This document shows positions 15,093 to 23,511 of a DNA stretch of 32,006 nucleotides, piece by piece. A program made the position numbers and the translations under genes. The notes under the pieces were generated by a model. That model was given only the letters and a program-made list of their open reading frames with translations. It ran no database searches and was not told the origin of the DNA. Location of the stretch: the NCBI GenBank assembly GCA_041674705.1, contig JBAYVF010000021.1:1-32006 (forward strand). Reading direction: 5' to 3'. The DNA comes from Aquincolibacterium sp041674705 (lineage in GTDB: Bacteria > Omnitrophota > Omnitrophia > Omnitrophales > Aquincolibacteriaceae). Positions within the stretch are counted from its first letter, which is position 1. The number at the start of each line of letters is the position of its first letter.

Positions 15093-16553
15093 ATGAGACT
15101 CTCAGGGTTGATCTACGGAGTCATTTTAGGATTTAGTTTTGTGGCGGCACCCGTGGGAAGTGTTTTTGCGGAAGACACGGAGCTTCTGGCTCTTGTCAAA
15201 GGGCTCCAAAAGCAGATCGAAGCGCAGAACCAACGCATCCAGCAGTTGGAAGCGCAAGGGGCAAAAGCAATTACCCCAGGAGTGCCGCTTACCCAACTTG
15301 AGAAGGATGTAGCCCTGCTCAAGCGTCAACAGGAAGTGAATCAGGAGATTCAGATTAAAAAGGATAGCGAAACGCCCATCGTGACGGCGAGCAAGGAAGG
15401 CTTTGGGCTTAAGTCGAAAGACGGGAATTTCCAGATTAAGATCAAAGGGCAGATTCAGACGGATGGAAGGTTTTATGCCAATGACGGTACTCCGGCAGCT
15501 TCCAATACCTTCCTGATCCGGAAGGCTCGGCCGATCCTGGAAGGTACGTTGTTCAAGTATTTCGATTTCAAGCTCATGGCGGATTTCGCGAATACCTCGA
15601 ACCCGATCATCGTGGATGCCTATGTGGATTTCAAATACCGTAAAGAGTTGGCTGTGAAGGCCGGTAAGTTCAAATCGCCGATCGGATTGGAGCGATTGCA
15701 GTCGGATGCAGTCAATCTGTTCCCGGAGCTTTCGCTCGCTTCGAACCTGGTCCCAAACCGGGATGTCGGCGTCGAACTCCATGGCGATCTTTTTGACGGT
15801 GTTGCGAGCTATGACCTTGGCGTTTTTAACGGCGCCGTGGATTTCGGGAATAGCGATACCGTGGATACTAGCGACGACAAGGATTTTGTGGGCCGGGTCT
15901 TTGTAACGCCATTCAAGAATAGCACGCAAGATTGGTTGAACGGATTGGGGGTTGGATTCGCGGGAAGTGTCGGCACCGCGCATTCTTCCACGCTGCCAAG
16001 TTACAAGACGTTTGGGCAGCAGACCTTTTTCTCATATTCGTCGACGACGTCGGCAGACGGGAAGCGGTTCCGTCTTTCGCCCCAGTTCTATTACTACTAT
16101 GGGCCTTTTGGCCTGATGGGGGAGTTTGTGGAATCGGTCCAGGATCTTCGCAATAATGCGGCGACCAATAAGGGAACGTCGGCATTTAAAAACAATGCCG
16201 GCCAGCTTGCGGTCAATTATGTTGTGACGGGTGAAAATGCTTCTTATAACGGCGTGATCCCACGGAATAATTTTGATCCGAGCAAAGGGACTTGGGGCGC
16301 GCTCGAGCTTGTTTCCCGGGTCGATTTTTTAAACGCGGGCAAAGAAAATCTCGCTCGTTTTGCCAACCTCTCGAGTTCCGCGCAGCGTGCGACGGGTTGG
16401 GGGCTGGGGTTTAACTGGTATCTCAATAAGAACCTGAAGTTCTCGACGGGTTTTGAAGAAACCTTTTTTGACACCGGCGGTTTGACGACTTACGGAACCA
16501 AGGACCGTCCGAACGAGAATGCCATTATCAGCCGCATCCAAGCTGTATTCTAA
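15093..16553 (+). CDS. OprO/OprP-type anion porin of the sulfate operon
   Basis: A 486-aa outer-membrane porin. A signal peptide (ending GSVFAED) is followed by a short coiled coil (ALVKGLQKQIEAQNQRIQQLEAQ), as in phosphate-selective porins O and P. The barrel then begins (GFGLKSKDGNFQIKIKGQ) and continues with FLIRKARPILEGTLFKYFDFKLMAD and SPIGLERLQSD, ending in an aromatic strand (ISRIQAVF). A strong AAAGGAG precedes the ATG. Its place before the sulfate-binding protein gene suggests that it passes sulfate across the outer membrane, although family members are best known for phosphate. It is probably controlled by the promoter at 14253-14283. Confidence 0.87.
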   Translation: MRLSGLIYGVILGFSFVAAPVGSVFAEDTELLALVKGLQKQIEAQNQRIQQLEAQGAKAITPGVPLTQLEKDVALLKRQQEVNQEIQIKKDSETPIVTASKEGFGLKSKDGNFQIKIKGQIQTDGRFYANDGTPAASNTFLIRKARPILEGTLFKYFDFKLMADFANTSNPIIVDAYVDFKYRKELAVKAGKFKSPIGLERLQSDAVNLFPELSLASNLVPNRDVGVELHGDLFDGVASYDLGVFNGAVDFGNSDTVDTSDDKDFVGRVFVTPFKNSTQDWLNGLGVGFAGSVGTAHSSTLPSYKTFGQQTFFSYSSTTSADGKRFRLSPQFYYYYGPFGLMGEFVESVQDLRNNAATNKGTSAFKNNAGQLAVNYVVTGENASYNGVIPRNNFDPSKGTWGALELVSRVDFLNAGKENLARFANLSSSAQRATGWGLGFNWYLNKNLKFSTGFEETFFDTGGLTTYGTKDRPNENAIISRIQAVF

Positions 16554-16571
16554 ACTTTTAAGGAGGAAATT

Positions 16572-17588
16572 ATGCGTAAGAAAATTTTGAGTTTGATTTT
16601 GATCCTGAGTCTCATCCCGGTTGCTGGTGGCACAGTATTCGCAAAAGAGGCTAAGGAGATCACGTTGCTTAACGTGTCGTATGACCCGACGCGTGAGCTC
16701 TATCAAAAGATCAACGAGGCTTTCGCAAAACAATGGAAAGAAAAGGCGGGCGAGGCCGTGACGATCCAGCAGTCTCACGGCGGGTCCGGGAAACAAGCCC
16801 GGGCGATTATTGACGGATTGGATGCTGATGTTGCTACTCTGGCGCTCGCCTACGATGTCGATCAGCTTTATCAAAAAGGCGGATTGATCTCAAAGAGCTG
16901 GCAGTCCAAATTACCGGATAACAGTTCGCCCTACACTTCCACGATCGTATTTCTGGTGAGGAAGGGGAATCCCAAACACATAAAAGATTGGGATGACTTG
17001 GTAAAGACCGGTGTAGAGGTGATCACGCCGAATCCAAAGACCTCGGGCGGTGCTCGATGGAATTATCTCGCGGCGTGGGGTTATGCCCTGAAAAAATACG
17101 GCAATGATGAAGAAAAAACCAAGGACTTCGTCAAGCAGCTCTTCAAGAACGTGGTGGTGTTGGACACGGGAGCGCGCGGTTCAACTACCACATTCGTGGA
17201 GCGTGGGATCGGGGATGTGCTGATCGCATGGGAGAACGAGGCCTTTCTCGCGATTAATGAACTCGGTAAAGATCAATTTGAAATTGTGGTTCCATCCGTA
17301 AGCATTCTTGCAGAACCGCCGGTAACAGTGGTGGACAAGGTCGCTTCGAAGCATAGAACCGAGAAGATAGCCAAGGCTTATCTGGAGTTTCTGTACACTC
17401 CAGAGGCCCAGGAGATCATCGCTAAAAATTATTACCGGCCTCGTCTGGAAGTAATCGCCCAGAAGTATGCGGCACAGTTTCCAGAGGTTGAACTAGTCAC
17501 GATTGCTGATTTTGGGGGATGGGAGAAGGCGCAGAAGAAACACTTTTCCGATACCGGTATCTTTGACCAGATTTACGGTGCGAACTGA
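16572..17588 (+). CDS. sbp: Periplasmic sulfate-binding protein (Sbp/CysP family)
   Basis: A 338-aa periplasmic solute-binding protein for sulfate or thiosulfate. A signal peptide (ending GGTVFAK) is followed by diagnostic family motifs: NVSYDPTRELYQKINEAF, QQSHGGSGKQARAIIDGL and PNPKTSGGARWNYLAAWGYAL. The length is typical. A near-perfect AAGGAGGA site lies 3-9 bases before the ATG. It follows the porin by 18 bases and is followed by both permease genes and the ATPase. Sbp and CysP cannot be separated with confidence by reading alone. Confidence 0.93.
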   Translation: MRKKILSLILILSLIPVAGGTVFAKEAKEITLLNVSYDPTRELYQKINEAFAKQWKEKAGEAVTIQQSHGGSGKQARAIIDGLDADVATLALAYDVDQLYQKGGLISKSWQSKLPDNSSPYTSTIVFLVRKGNPKHIKDWDDLVKTGVEVITPNPKTSGGARWNYLAAWGYALKKYGNDEEKTKDFVKQLFKNVVVLDTGARGSTTTFVERGIGDVLIAWENEAFLAINELGKDQFEIVVPSVSILAEPPVTVVDKVASKHRTEKIAKAYLEFLYTPEAQEIIAKNYYRPRLEVIAQKYAAQFPEVELVTIADFGGWEKAQKKHFSDTGIFDQIYGAN

Positions 17589-17609
17589 GCTCTTGCCAAG
17601 GAGAGTAAA

Positions 17610-18437
17610 TTGAAACTTAAGCATTACAGCGCTTTGCCGGGATTCGGGATCTCGCTGGGATTCACGCTTTTTTATCTCAGTCTGATCGTGCTCATTCCTC
17701 TGTCCACGATCTTTTTTAAGGCTTTCGGTCTAGGGTGGGAGCATTTTTGGCAGGCTGTGACTTCAGCCCGGACCTTGGCAGCTTTGCGCTTGAGTTTCAG
17801 CACATCCCTTGTGAGTGCTTTGATCAATGCATGCTTCGGCCTGCTTGTGGCGTGGGTGCTCGTGCGCTACGAATTCCCAGGGAAGAAGCTTGTGGATGCT
17901 TTCGTGGATTTTCCTTTCGCGCTTCCCACCGCCGTGGCCGGGATCGCGCTGACGGCGCTTTACTCCCAGAATGGTTGGGTGGGAAAGCAGCTTTATGCGA
18001 TGGGCATTAAAAGTGCTTTTTCACCATTCGGGATTACGATCGCTTTGGTTTTCATCGGTCTGCCATTTGTCGTGAGGACGGTGGAACCGGTGCTTCAGAA
18101 TTTGGAAAGCGAAGTGGAAGAGGCAGCTTCGAGTCTCGGCGCGAATCGTTGGCAGATCTTTTTGAAGATCATTCTGCCTACGATTGCTCCAGCTCTGATG
18201 ACGGGTTCCGCAATGGCGTTCTCGAGAGCCCTCGGAGAATACGGTTCAGTCGTTTTTATTGCCGGGAACATGCCGATGAAGACCGAAATTGCACCGCTTC
18301 TGATCATGACGAAACTGGAACAGTATGATTATGCCGGTGCGACCGCGATCGCGGGCGTTATGTTGATCGTATCTTTCATCATGCTTTTGGTCCTGAATAT
18401 CCTGCAGGCATGGAGTCGGCAGAGCGAAAGTCTCTAG
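17610..18437 (+). CDS. cysT: Sulfate ABC transporter permease CysT
   Basis: A 275-aa inner-membrane permease with about six membrane segments. The binding-protein-dependent permease signature is EEAASSLGANRWQIFLKI (the EAA loop contacting CysA). LPGFGISLGFTLFYLSLIVLIPL at the N-terminus and DFPFALPTAVAGIALTALY are typical of CysT/CysU. The start is TTG at 17610, supported by GGAGAG just upstream; no better ATG is available. Its stop is followed directly by the Shine-Dalgarno of cysW. Confidence 0.92.
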   Translation: MKLKHYSALPGFGISLGFTLFYLSLIVLIPLSTIFFKAFGLGWEHFWQAVTSARTLAALRLSFSTSLVSALINACFGLLVAWVLVRYEFPGKKLVDAFVDFPFALPTAVAGIALTALYSQNGWVGKQLYAMGIKSAFSPFGITIALVFIGLPFVVRTVEPVLQNLESEVEEAASSLGANRWQIFLKIILPTIAPALMTGSAMAFSRALGEYGSVVFIAGNMPMKTEIAPLLIMTKLEQYDYAGATAIAGVMLIVSFIMLLVLNILQAWSRQSESL

Positions 18438-18445
18438 AGGAAAAT

Positions 18446-19345
18446 ATGGCAGGCATTGTAGGTTCAAAATTAGGGATGGCCGGCAAAGCAGCTCATCGTC
18501 CGATCTTATCCGAGCCGCGGTGGATTCGTGTTTTACTTACAACGATAGCGCTCGGCTTTCTCGCTTTTTTCCTGGTGCTTCCGATTGCCATGGTGCTGGC
18601 GCAAGCGCTTAAAAAAGGTTTCGCGTTTTATCTGCATTCACTTTCTGATCCGGACGCGCTATCGGCGATCCGCCTAACGTTGATTGTTGCGGCGGTAAGC
18701 GTTCCGCTGAACCTTTTATTTGGACTGGCGGCCTCATGGTCGATCACCAAGTTCGATTTTTGGGGCAAAAAATTCCTGATCACGTTGATTGATCTTCCAT
18801 TCTCGGTATCCCCCGTTATCTCAGGCCTCATTTTTGTCCTACTTTTTGGCGCACAAGGCGTTTTGGGGCAATGGCTTGGGGAGCATAACATCAAGATCAT
18901 CTTTTCGGTGCCGGGGATCATTCTGGCGACGCTTTTTGTGACGTTCCCGTTTGTCGCGCGAGAACTGATCCCGTTGATGCAATCCCAGGGCAATGAAGAA
19001 GAATACGCCGCGGTGACGCTTGGGGCGAATGGATGGCAGACCTTTTGGCGGGTAACGCTTCCCAATATCAAATGGGGGCTTCTCTATGGCGTGATCTTGT
19101 GTAACGCGCGCGCGATGGGAGAGTTCGGAGCCGTATCGGTCGTGTCTGGGCATATCCGGGGATTGACCAATACAATTCCGCTTCATGTTGAAATCCTTTA
19201 TAACGAATACAATTTTACGGCAGCGTTTGCGGTCGCATCGATTTTGATGCTTCTCGCGTTCGTGACGCTTATTCTCAAGCATTGGGTTGAGTGGCGTGCG
19301 GAGCAGGAAGCCACACAGGCAGAAAGGGAAGCCGGGGTATCATGA
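18446..19345 (+). CDS. cysW: Sulfate ABC transporter permease CysW
   Basis: A 299-aa inner-membrane permease, partner of CysT. It shows LVLPIAMVLAQALKKGFAFY, DLPFSVSPVISGLIFVLLFG and the EAA loop EEYAAVTLGANGWQTFWRV, and ends with GHIRGLTNTIPLHVEILYNEY, all typical of CysW. I chose the ATG at 18446 because AGAGGA lies 6 bases upstream; the frame is open to an ATG at 18410 inside cysT. It overlaps the cysA start by four bases (ATGA). Confidence 0.92.
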   Translation: MAGIVGSKLGMAGKAAHRPILSEPRWIRVLLTTIALGFLAFFLVLPIAMVLAQALKKGFAFYLHSLSDPDALSAIRLTLIVAAVSVPLNLLFGLAASWSITKFDFWGKKFLITLIDLPFSVSPVISGLIFVLLFGAQGVLGQWLGEHNIKIIFSVPGIILATLFVTFPFVARELIPLMQSQGNEEEYAAVTLGANGWQTFWRVTLPNIKWGLLYGVILCNARAMGEFGAVSVVSGHIRGLTNTIPLHVEILYNEYNFTAAFAVASILMLLAFVTLILKHWVEWRAEQEATQAEREAGVS

Positions 19346-20406
19346 GTATCGAGGTCCATCAAGTCGTCAAAAAATTCGGGAATTTCACGGCACTTAAAGG
19401 GATCAGTCTCAAGATCGAGACCGGAGAACTACTCGCTTTGCTTGGACCTTCCGGATCCGGAAAAACAACACTGCTTCGTGTTATTGCAGGATTGGAGGAA
19501 GCCACCGGCGGGCAAGTATTTTTTCTTGGCGACGATGTTTCGAGTCGCAAAGTCCAGGACCGAGGCGTTGGTTTCGTTTTTCAGCATTATGCGCTTTTTC
19601 GTCATATGACCGTGTTCGACAATATTGCGTTTGGGCTACGGGTTCGTCCGCGGGATTTGAGGCCTTCAGAGGAAGAGATCGCTGAGAAGGTGCATGAACT
19701 GCTTCGATTGGTGCGACTCGACGGAATGGCGACTAGGTTTCCTTCGCAGCTTTCCGGAGGCCAGCGACAGCGCGTGGCGTTAGCCCGGGCGCTTGCGATC
19801 GAGCCCAAAGTTCTTTTGCTCGACGAGCCTTTTGGGTCGCTTGATTCCAAGGTTCGCAAGGAACTTCGCCAATGGCTTCGCAGTCTTCACGATCGGCTGC
19901 ACATGACCACGATTTTTGTGACGCATGATCAAGAAGAGGCGTTGGAAGTCGCGGATCGGGTTGTGGTGATGAATGAGGGCCGCATCGAACAGATGGGTAC
20001 GCCCGATGAGGTCTATCACAAACCGGTGAACTCCTTTGTGTATAATTTTCTTGGAAATGTGAACCTTTTCCATTGCCGGCTTGAGGGGGGCAAAGCTTAT
20101 ATTGCGAATACTCCTGTCAGCATCAAGACTGGGGTGGGGCCGGAAGCGCAGAAGGCGAAGATCTATATCCGCCCGCACTTGCTCGAGATCTCCCATGAGA
20201 AGAAAGACGACAGTTTTAAGGGTGTGGTCCAATTCCTGAATTCCGCCGGAGCGGTGGCCAAGGTGGAGGTCTTGAGCGAATGGGGAGAGGCGATCCAAGT
20301 TGAAGTCCCTCAGGAAAGATTTCGAATCCTGAACCTTCAAAAGGGCGAAGAGATTTATGTCATTCTGAAGGATGCCAAGTTGTTCAATGAGGATTACATG
20401 ATTTAA
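19342..20406 (+). CDS. cysA: Sulfate ABC transporter ATPase CysA
   Basis: A 354-aa cytoplasmic ATPase that energises sulfate import. It has Walker A GPSGSGKT (residues 35-42), the Q-loop in VFQHYALFRHMTVFDNIAFGL, the ABC signature LSGGQRQRVALARAL, Walker B VLLLDEPFGSLD and the switch His in FVTHDQEEALE. A C-terminal beta domain of about 110 residues (RPHLLEIS onward) is the TOBE-like region of CysA and related importers. The ATG at 19342 overlaps the cysW stop; an in-frame upstream ATG at 19291 lies within cysW and is unlikely. It is the last gene before the terminator at 20453-20486. Confidence 0.94.
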   Translation: MSIEVHQVVKKFGNFTALKGISLKIETGELLALLGPSGSGKTTLLRVIAGLEEATGGQVFFLGDDVSSRKVQDRGVGFVFQHYALFRHMTVFDNIAFGLRVRPRDLRPSEEEIAEKVHELLRLVRLDGMATRFPSQLSGGQRQRVALARALAIEPKVLLLDEPFGSLDSKVRKELRQWLRSLHDRLHMTTIFVTHDQEEALEVADRVVVMNEGRIEQMGTPDEVYHKPVNSFVYNFLGNVNLFHCRLEGGKAYIANTPVSIKTGVGPEAQKAKIYIRPHLLEISHEKKDDSFKGVVQFLNSAGAVAKVEVLSEWGEAIQVEVPQERFRILNLQKGEEIYVILKDAKLFNEDYMI

Positions 20407-20452
20407 CGGAAGTAATGATGATGCATAAGGACGACGGAGTAATAGCGAGCTT

Positions 20453-20486
20453 AACCCCTGCCGCATAACGCGCTGCAGGGGTTTTT
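20453..20486 (+). terminator. Intrinsic terminator of the sulfate operon
   Basis: AACCCCTGC (20453-20461) pairs perfectly with GCAGGGGTT (20475-20483), followed by TTT and more T-rich sequence. It lies 46 bases after cysA and separates the sulfate operon from the copper module. Confidence 0.88.
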
Positions 20487-20531
20487 GTTTCCATTGAACG
20501 CGATTGTCATTATCGAAAAGCAGAGAAAAGA

Positions 20532-20560
20532 TTGACATACCCCCAACGGGTATGATACCC
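20532..20560 (+). promoter_or_regulatory. CsoR-type operator overlapping promoter
   Basis: The inverted repeat ATACCC-CCAAC-GGGTAT (20537-20553) is the G/C-tract palindrome recognised by CsoR/RcnR repressors. It starts at the last base of the -35-like TTGACA (20532-20537). A TATGAT (20551-20556) is close by but only 13 bases from it, so the exact -10 is uncertain (GATACC gives a 16-base spacer). It is the only such palindrome I see in the window. Confidence 0.75.
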
Positions 20561-20576
20561 TTCTTTCTAAGAAGGG
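20558..20576 (+). promoter_or_regulatory. Hairpin covering the csoR ribosome-binding site
   Basis: CCCTTCTT (20558-20565) pairs perfectly with AAGAAGGG (20569-20576) around a TCT loop. The 3' arm contains the Shine-Dalgarno of csoR (GAAGGGGG, 20571-20578). If transcription starts at or before 20558, this hairpin would lower csoR translation. Confidence 0.5.
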
Positions 20577-20583
20577 GGATGAT

Positions 20584-20862
20584 ATGAAAAAAGGAATGGA
20601 TCATCAGGACAAGTTGGTGTCGCTTCGGAGGATCGAGGGCCAGGTCCGCGGCATCCACAAGATGATCGAGGACCGTCGCTATTGCGTGGATATTCTTTAC
20701 GCGGTTGGCGCGGCAATTGGTGCTCTCAGAAACGTGGAATCAAAAATTCTCAAGGATCATTTGAACGCCTGCGTCAAGACCGCTTTCATCGGGAAGTCCC
20801 AAACGGAAAAAGAAAAAAAGATCCAAGAGATCTATGAATTGCTTGAGAGGATCAAGAAATAA
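20584..20862 (+). CDS. csoR: Copper-sensing repressor CsoR
   Basis: A 92-aa all-helical repressor of the CsoR/RcnR family. Ligands Cys34 (RRYCVDIL), His59 and Cys63 (DHLNACV) form the Cu(I) set of CsoR; RcnR would have His in place of the last Cys. The family binds DNA as apo-protein and releases it on binding Cu(I). An operator of the right type lies directly upstream. GAAGGGGG (20571-20578) is the ribosome-binding site for the ATG at 20584. The cus genes follow after 52 bases with no separate promoter visible, so it probably represses the whole operon including itself. Confidence 0.92.
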   Translation: MKKGMDHQDKLVSLRRIEGQVRGIHKMIEDRRYCVDILYAVGAAIGALRNVESKILKDHLNACVKTAFIGKSQTEKEKKIQEIYELLERIKK

Positions 20863-20914
20863 ATCTTCCCGCTGGGCGGGGGGTGGAATGAATCTCAAAA
20901 CGAGGTCCTGTGCG

Positions 20915-22204
20915 ATGAAGAAAATATTCACGGCAGTTTTGATGCTGACAGTTTCTGTCTCTTTGAGTATCCAGCCTGTGTCAGCCGAAGAAAAACCAAA
21001 AATTCCTCAAGTTTTACGCCTGCCTGATCTGATCCAACAAGCTCTCGAAAAGAATCCCGAGATCGCCGCCACCAAGGCCGAATGGCTTGCCTCAAAGAAA
21101 AGGATTCTTGCGTCCTGGGCGCTTCCGGATCCGATGGGTGGTTACGATATTATGGGTTCGATGGTTGAAACGGCCACAGGGCCTCAGGAGCAAAACTTCA
21201 TGATCTCACAGGAAGTGCCCTTTCCCGCGAAACTTTGGGAAAAGCGAAAAGAAGCCAAGGCGGAATCTCAGGCCTCTTACGCCCGCTATAAGGCTTTTGA
21301 ATTGGACATCACAAACAAGCTTTCGCAGCTTTATTATCAGCTTTATTTTATCGATGCCTCGCTAGACACCCTGGCGGAGATCAAGGATCTCCTGAAAAAA
21401 ATCGAAGGCGTGGCCCAGGCGCGCTATTCCGGAATGACCGGTACCCAGCGGGATGTGGCCAAGGCGCAAACAGAATTCTCCCTGAACCTCGAAAAAGTTT
21501 ATACCCTCCAGCAGCAGCGGGAGAGTGTGGCAGCGCAGATGAACGCGCTCTTGGACCAAGACCCTATGACCTCGATCGGAAAAGCGGAGCTTCCCGCAAG
21601 GCCGGTCCTGAAAAACACTTTGGTCGAACTGGTCAACCTGGCGGTTCAGAACCGCCAAGCGGTCAAGGAAGCGGAAGCCATTGTTTCCAAAGCTCATTAT
21701 TCCAAACGCCTCGCCCAACTGGCTTACTTTCCGGATGTGAATGTTGGATTTCAATACACGCAGGTCGGAAAGGATATGCCGGAGCAGAGCGGCAAGGACA
21801 GCTGGATGTTCCCGTTAAGGTTTAACATCCCTCTTTGGCAGAACCGTATTATTCCGGAGATCCAAGAAGCGCAAAAAATCGAGGAAGCCCAGAGATCGAA
21901 ATTAATCGCCGCAAAAAACCAGACCTTCTTTGAAGTGAAGGACGCCTATTACCGTTTCGAATCGTCCGGAAAAATCGCGGATCTTTATGAGGTTGCGATC
22001 ATCCCGCAGGCGAAGCTCGCGCTTTCCGCGGACCAGGCGGGTTATGAAGCCGGAAAAAGTAGTTTTCTCGATCTTCTGGACAGTGAACGCGTCTATCTCA
22101 ATGCCAAACTTTCCCAAGTCCAATTTTACACTGAAGCGCTCAAGGCTCACGCCGACGTGTCCTGGGCGACCGGTCTTGATCTAAGCGGTACAAAAATGGA
22201 GTGA
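20915..22204 (+). CDS. cusC: TolC-family outer-membrane factor of copper efflux (CusC-like)
   Basis: A 429-aa outer-membrane factor. A signal peptide (MKKIFTAVLMLTVSVSLSI, ending VSAEE) is followed by LRLPDLIQQALEKNPEIAATKAEW and the second TolC repeat with LAVQNRQAVKEAEAIVSKA and AGYEAGKSSFLDLLDSERVYL. The ATG at 20915 gives a clean signal peptide; GAGG (20902-20905) is upstream. An ATG at 20888 is in frame. Its role is the outer duct of the CusBA pump. The stop codon overlaps the GTG before the cusB ATG. Confidence 0.88.
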   Translation: MKKIFTAVLMLTVSVSLSIQPVSAEEKPKIPQVLRLPDLIQQALEKNPEIAATKAEWLASKKRILASWALPDPMGGYDIMGSMVETATGPQEQNFMISQEVPFPAKLWEKRKEAKAESQASYARYKAFELDITNKLSQLYYQLYFIDASLDTLAEIKDLLKKIEGVAQARYSGMTGTQRDVAKAQTEFSLNLEKVYTLQQQRESVAAQMNALLDQDPMTSIGKAELPARPVLKNTLVELVNLAVQNRQAVKEAEAIVSKAHYSKRLAQLAYFPDVNVGFQYTQVGKDMPEQSGKDSWMFPLRFNIPLWQNRIIPEIQEAQKIEEAQRSKLIAAKNQTFFEVKDAYYRFESSGKIADLYEVAIIPQAKLALSADQAGYEAGKSSFLDLLDSERVYLNAKLSQVQFYTEALKAHADVSWATGLDLSGTKME

Positions 22205-22209
22205 CAACC

Positions 22210-23511
22210 ATGATTAAAATAAATCGTTCGTTATTTTTTATCATTCTCGCGGTGATCCTTGCGGGCGGCGCGATCACCGCAACCCACTTTTGGAAACAAC
22301 GCGCGGGTTCCCAGACCTCAAGAACAGAAAAGCCGGTTTATTACTGCCCCATGCATCCGAATTACACCTCGGATCGGCCGGGCACCTGTCCTATCTGCAA
22401 TATGTCACTCGTGAAACGTGAGACGGCAGAACCGGAAGCGGCTTCTTCCATGGACATGCCTGGAATGGCTATGCCAGGACAGGCCAAGCAGACCGCTGCA
22501 CCAAAGGTCCTCACGGTCGAACAGCTTATGGCCATGAAACCCGGCGAAATTTGCCTGTTGCATAAATGCAAGATGGGTCAATGCACGATCGCGATGACAC
22601 CGGAATTCGCGAAACTCGGGAAGTGCCCCATGTGCGGGGAAGACCTCGGCGTGATCGTGAAACAGGCGTTCCCTCAAGGCTATACGAAAGTTCAACTCGG
22701 GGCTGAGAAACAGCAGGTAATCGGTATCAAAACTGCGCCGGCCCAGAAAATGTCGCTTACCAAGACCATCCGGGCTTCGGGGCGCATCGCTTATGATCCC
22801 GAGCTTTATCAGGCCGAGGAAGAATATCTCCAAGCCGTTCAGGCTTTTCAAAAAGCTGCGACTGCTGATCCCGAGATTAAAGAACAGGCGGCCAAGCTGG
22901 TGGATTCTGCCAAGATCAAATTGCGTCTTTTGGGTTTAAGCGATCCCATTGTGCAGGAGATTGAAAAAGCGGGAAAACCCGACCGATCGCTTCTTTACTC
23001 CGATGCCGGAGGCAAGGTATGGCTTTACGCACCCATTTATGAATATGAAACACCTTTTGTTCATGTAGGGGATACAGTGGAGGTTGATGTACCGGCTATT
23101 TCCGATAAAAAATTTCAGGGGATCATCCGTTCCCTTGATTCCGTTGTGGATCCAATGACGCGCTCACTTCGGATCCGAGCACAGCTTGAAAATCCGGACG
23201 GTGTTTTAAAACCCGAGATGTATGTGAATGCCATGCTCAAGACCGATCTGGGGGAACAACTTGCGGTGCCGGAGGAAGCGGTCTTCAGAACCGGGGAAAA
23301 GAACATCGTTTTTGTGGTCAAAGAGAACAATGTTTTTGAGCCGCGCGAAGTCACGCTTGGCGCGAAAGTCGACCGTTATTATGAGATCAAAAGCGGACTT
23401 CAGGAAGGCGAGCTGGCCGTTACCAGCGGCAATTTCCTGATCGATTCCGAAAGCCGGCTCAAATCCGCGCTCGAGGGGGCCGGCGGAGGAGGACATCAGC
23501 ATGGTGGATGA
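22210..23511 (+). CDS. cusB: Copper efflux periplasmic adaptor (CusB-like) with metal-binding domains
   Basis: A 433-aa membrane-fusion protein. An N-terminal membrane anchor (about residues 7-23) is followed by a heavy-metal-binding module beginning at Cys46 (YYCPMHP ... GTCPICNMSLV). Next are a Met-rich linker (SMDMPGMAMPGQ) and a second, altered module (CLLHKCKMGQC ... GKCPMCGEDLG). The adaptor body then starts at IGIKTAPAQKMSLTKTIRASG and continues to PEEAVFRTGEKNIVFVV. The tail is GGGGHQHGG. Met, His and Cys enrichment fits Cu(I) or Ag(I) hand-over to CusA. The ATG at 22210 has GGAG upstream. It overlaps cusA by 11 bases. Confidence 0.92.
   Translation: MIKINRSLFFIILAVILAGGAITATHFWKQRAGSQTSRTEKPVYYCPMHPNYTSDRPGTCPICNMSLVKRETAEPEAASSMDMPGMAMPGQAKQTAAPKVLTVEQLMAMKPGEICLLHKCKMGQCTIAMTPEFAKLGKCPMCGEDLGVIVKQAFPQGYTKVQLGAEKQQVIGIKTAPAQKMSLTKTIRASGRIAYDPELYQAEEEYLQAVQAFQKAATADPEIKEQAAKLVDSAKIKLRLLGLSDPIVQEIEKAGKPDRSLLYSDAGGKVWLYAPIYEYETPFVHVGDTVEVDVPAISDKKFQGIIRSLDSVVDPMTRSLRIRAQLENPDGVLKPEMYVNAMLKTDLGEQLAVPEEAVFRTGEKNIVFVVKENNVFEPREVTLGAKVDRYYEIKSGLQEGELAVTSGNFLIDSESRLKSALEGAGGGGHQHGG

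Noticed and set aside
15023..15136. Short frame in the porin leader
   Set aside because: Its sequence runs into the porin gene in another frame, and the region is better explained as a structured leader.
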